Below are positions 5,447 to 6,000 of a DNA stretch of 6,000 nucleotides, in pieces. The stretch lies in the NCBI GenBank assembly GCA_964482585.1, contig CAYZYO010000122.1, positions 1 through 6,000 of the forward strand, given 5' to 3'. The translations under genes and the position numbers were made by a program. Source of the stretch: CAYZYO01 sp964482585. GTDB lineage: Bacteria; Bacillota; Syntrophomonadia; Syntrophomonadales; Syntrophomonadaceae. How positions within the stretch are numbered: position 1 is the first letter of the stretch; the number at the start of each line of letters is the position of its first letter. The notes under the pieces were generated by a model. That model was not told where the DNA came from, searched no databases, and saw nothing but the letters and a program-made list of their open reading frames with translations.

Positions 5447-6000
5447 TTTTTATCCCCCTTTCCTGCATTCTTTTTAAGATAACCTTTCGTAGTGCTTTGC
5501 GAGCACGGTGAACTTTGACTTCTACATTTTCTTTACTTAAATTTAATATCTCAGCAATCTCCTGGTTATTTAAGTCTGTTTTATACCGGAGTATTATAAC
5601 AGCCTGGTAATTATCGTTCAACTCTTGAATCGCTGAATCAATTTCTTCTTTTAGTTCTTTTTGTTCGAACATTAAATGGGGATCTGAAAAATATAACGGA
5701 TTATGAAGCTGATCTTCCAATTTACTTATATTTTCATCAAAACTTAGACTTACCACCTTCTTTTTTTTGCGCAAAGCACTTATACTTGAATTGGTAGCAA
5801 TGCGATAGATCCAGGGACTGAACTTTTTGGTTCGATCGAATTGATGAAGTTTCTCGTAGACGGTAATAAATACTTCTTGAGAGATATCCTCTGCTTCTTG
5901 ATATTGGCCAATCATTCGGTATACAATTGCAAATACCGGTTTTTTGTAACGGTTTACCAGTTCTTCAAAAGCCGATAGCTCACCCTGCAATATCTGACCG
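5424..6000 (-). CDS. ECF-type RNA polymerase sigma factor, 5' end outside window
   Basis: This sigma-70 family, extracytoplasmic-function protein lacks only its first residues. Numbered from a TTG at 5990, sigma region 2 spans about 8-76 ('FEELVNRYKKPVFAIVYRMI', 'EAEDISQEVF', 'FSPWIYRIATN'), a linker follows, and the region 4 helix-turn-helix spans about 119-168 ('NNQEIAEILNLSKENVEVKVHRARKALRK'). No region 3 is present, as expected for ECF factors. That TTG is probably not the true start. The frame stays open to the window edge (codons Gly, Gln, Ile), no ribosome-binding site precedes it, and ECF proteins normally have several more residues before the 'QGELSAFEEL' motif. The anti-sigma gene overlaps its 3' end by 23 nt. 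Genes of this type usually transcribe their own operon, but the promoter lies beyond the window. Confidence 0.92.
   Translation of the reverse strand, partial: GQILQGELSAFEELVNRYKKPVFAIVYRMIGQYQEAEDISQEVFITVYEKLHQFDRTKKFSPWIYRIATNSSISALRKKKKVVSLSFDENISKLEDQLHNPLYFSDPHLMFEQKELKEEIDSAIQELNDNYQAVIILRYKTDLNNQEIAEILNLSKENVEVKVHRARKALRKVILKRMQERGIKNEMPANR
5454..5458 (-). promoter_or_regulatory. Ribosome-binding site of the anti-sigma gene inside the sigma gene
   Basis: The minus strand reads AAGGGGGAT, with GGGGG 7 nt before the ATG at 5446. It lies in the last codons of the sigma gene, so translation of the two proteins is likely coupled, helping to keep inhibitor and sigma factor in balance. Confidence 0.6.

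Noticed and set aside
5761..5768. Runs of eight A (coding strand) in the sigma gene, and likewise at 4381-4388 in the SIMPL gene, as programmed slippage sites
   Set aside because: Each run simply encodes Lys codons in an AT-rich genome. The reading frames are intact, and there is no downstream stimulatory structure or useful alternative frame.

Overview
The window looks like chromosomal DNA from a low-GC Gram-positive bacterium, most plausibly an anaerobic member of the Firmicutes/Clostridia. The evidence is an AT-rich composition, strong GGAGG/AGGAGG ribosome-binding sites 7-9 nt from the start codons, frequent TTG starts, a textbook TTGACA-N17-TATAAT promoter, and an ECF sigma/zinc-finger anti-sigma pair. 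The genus cannot be read from the sequence.

Layout from left to right. (1) Positions 1-559, minus strand: the 5' part of an exported or membrane-anchored protein of unknown function that starts at TTG and leaves the window on the left. (2) A 155-bp divergent intergenic region with a -10 box facing each way. (3) Positions 715-1263, plus strand: an isochorismatase-family cysteine hydrolase resembling ISOC1/ISOC2, with an intact Asp-Lys-Cys triad. (4) A 176-bp leader region with a perfect consensus promoter and a terminator-like hairpin plus T-tract. (5) Positions 1440-3449, plus strand: a complete elongation factor G family GTPase, probably a second EF-G-like copy because it stands alone instead of sitting with the usual rpsL-rpsG-tuf genes. 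(6) A 184-bp convergent intergenic region with a bidirectional terminator and a 70-bp inverted pair of GTAG-headed palindromes that looks like a REPIN. (7) Positions 3634-6000, minus strand: a tightly overlapping three-gene operon. In transcription order it holds an ECF sigma factor (5' end outside the window), a membrane-spanning zinc-finger anti-sigma factor with a large extracytoplasmic part, and a secreted SIMPL-domain (DUF541) protein.

The sigma operon works as an envelope-signalling unit. The anti-sigma factor should hold the sigma factor at the membrane through its N-terminal zinc-binding domain and sense conditions outside the cell through its C-terminal domain. The SIMPL protein acts in the same extracytoplasmic compartment. 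The EF-G gene is a separate unit with its own strong promoter and a possible attenuator, so its level may be controlled during transcription elongation.

No CRISPR array, tRNA, rRNA, complete transposase gene or defence system is visible. The points most worth a second look are the EF-G leader and the REPIN-like element.
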